Below, piece by piece: positions 13,174 through 13,556 of a stretch of 13,556 nucleotides of DNA (position 1 is its first letter; each line of letters begins with the position of its first letter). A program made the position numbers and the translations under genes. The stretch is from assembly GCA_012974475.1 (NCBI GenBank), contig JAAXQD010000213.1:1-13556 (forward strand), written 5' to 3'. The notes under the pieces were generated by a model, which was not told where the DNA came from, made no database searches, and saw nothing but the letters and a program-made list of their open reading frames with translations. Source of the stretch: Desulfobacterales bacterium. GTDB lineage: Bacteria > Desulfobacterota > Desulfobacteria > Desulfobacterales > UBA11574.

Positions 13174-13317
13174 TTTCCAGTTCGGAAATGGTCTTTTTCC
13201 GCAATCTCAGTGTCAATCTTCAAAATCGCTTGTGCGGCATACAGATATGTATGCCTCCGCGCAATTTTTCGATTTCCTTGACCTTGCGGAAAAATTCTCA
13301 TTTCTGAACTGGAAACT
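13172..13317. repeat. Repeat element E3: 146-bp imperfect palindrome overlapping a stop codon
   Basis: The arms AGTTTCCAGTTCGGAAATG (13172-13190) and the inverse of 13299-13317 match at 18 of 19 positions. The centre is a perfect 7-bp stem, GGCATAC (13236-13242) with GTATGCC (13249-13255), around AGATAT. The arms also pair partly along their whole length, so the entire element could fold as one hairpin. It shares blocks with E2 (13266-13286 against 8727-8747, 19 of 21) and with E1 (13297-13312, 15 of 16). It begins at the second base of the TAG stop (13171-13173) of the radical SAM gene and may end that transcript. Confidence 0.8.
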
Positions 13318-13425
13318 GAATCTAAACCTTAGACCGATATACACGGATCTGGACTGTTTCATATGATAAAATCGTGTTACAATTTTATAAACGATGATAT
13401 GATTTTGCTTAAACCCTCTTCAATC

Positions 13426-13444
13426 GAGTAGCCGAAAGGTTCTC
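13426..13444 (+). promoter_or_regulatory. Small hairpin with GAAA tetraloop in the leader of the last gene
   Basis: GAG-T-AGCC (13426-13433), GAAA (13434-13437) and GGTTCTC (13438-13444) fold into a 7-bp stem with a one-base bulge and a GNRA tetraloop, including one G-T pair. It lies 56 nt before the start codon at 13501. The rest of 13318-13500 is AT-rich, with a possible -10 element TATGAT near 13362. I could not match it to a known riboswitch. Confidence 0.3.
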
Positions 13445-13500
13445 ATTAATTTTCATGCAAGATTCAGGAATAAATTTTATGCAAACGCAAAGGAGTTTAC

Positions 13501-13556
13501 ATGACTGAACAGAGCGGAGTGATTGTTTACTCGGAAGATGGAAACCTTGTTGTACC
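13501..13556 (+). CDS. Start of a gene cut by the window end (18 codons seen)
   Basis: ATG at 13501 follows AAAGGAG with a 5-nt gap, a strong ribosome site. The visible N-terminus is MTEQSGVIVYSEDGNLVV, a soluble, hydrophilic beginning with no signal peptide. The frame is open to the edge. Too little is present to name a family. Confidence 0.7.
   Translation, partial: MTEQSGVIVYSEDGNLVV

Noticed and set aside
1..13556. CRISPR array, complete insertion sequence, integrase or phage genes
   Set aside because: No regularly spaced repeat-spacer units and no transposase, integrase or phage structural motifs were seen on either strand.

Overview
The window looks like a chromosomal segment from a sulfate-reducing-type deltaproteobacterium (Desulfobacterota, probably Desulfobacterales). 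This is inferred from the style of the IhfA protein, a DUF169 protein, a short cysteine-rich protein, an AcuC-like deacetylase homologue and a radical SAM enzyme with a CPWNRC-type cluster motif. No rRNA or other taxonomic marker is present, so the assignment is an inference. The left third is visibly AT-rich and patchy. The right two thirds are denser, more GC-rich and look like ordinary core chromosome.

Region 1 (1-906) looks like the end of a mobile or formerly mobile segment. It holds a two-gene type II toxin-antitoxin module (a VapB-like antitoxin and a VapC PIN toxin, overlapping by ATGA) and three direct repeats of 11-bp period. It ends in the 5' half of a tRNA-Arg(CCU) gene on the minus strand, cut exactly at the end of the anticodon loop. 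That is a typical tyrosine-recombinase attachment site, but no integrase is visible.

Region 2 (907-3404) contains a 59-residue, seven-cysteine protein on the minus strand, a 187-bp inverted-repeat element (E1), two small minus-strand membrane or exported proteins, a plus-strand four-helix membrane protein and ihfA.

Region 3 (3405-8841) holds a minus-strand isoaspartyl peptidase/asparaginase. It is followed by plus-strand genes for a DUF169 protein and a zinc deacetylase, a small minus-strand acidic protein, and a plus-strand short aldehyde dehydrogenase-fold protein that keeps the catalytic Cys but appears to lack other standard residues. A second repeat element (E2) sits right after that stop codon.

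Region 4 (8842-11855) is a minus-strand cluster with a promoter: mltG, a PrmA-like methyltransferase, then nagZ. MltG and NagZ act on peptidoglycan and its turnover products. Region 5 (12007-13556) has a radical SAM enzyme, a third repeat element (E3) that starts inside its stop codon, and the first 18 codons of a further gene with a hairpin in its leader.

The main unexplained structure is the repeat family E1/E2/E3. These are long imperfect palindromes (187, 144 and 146 bp) sharing blocks of sequence and a central stem whose base pairs change together. Two of the three abut the 3' ends of genes. The small cysteine-rich gene and the truncated tRNA attachment scar are the next most interesting items.
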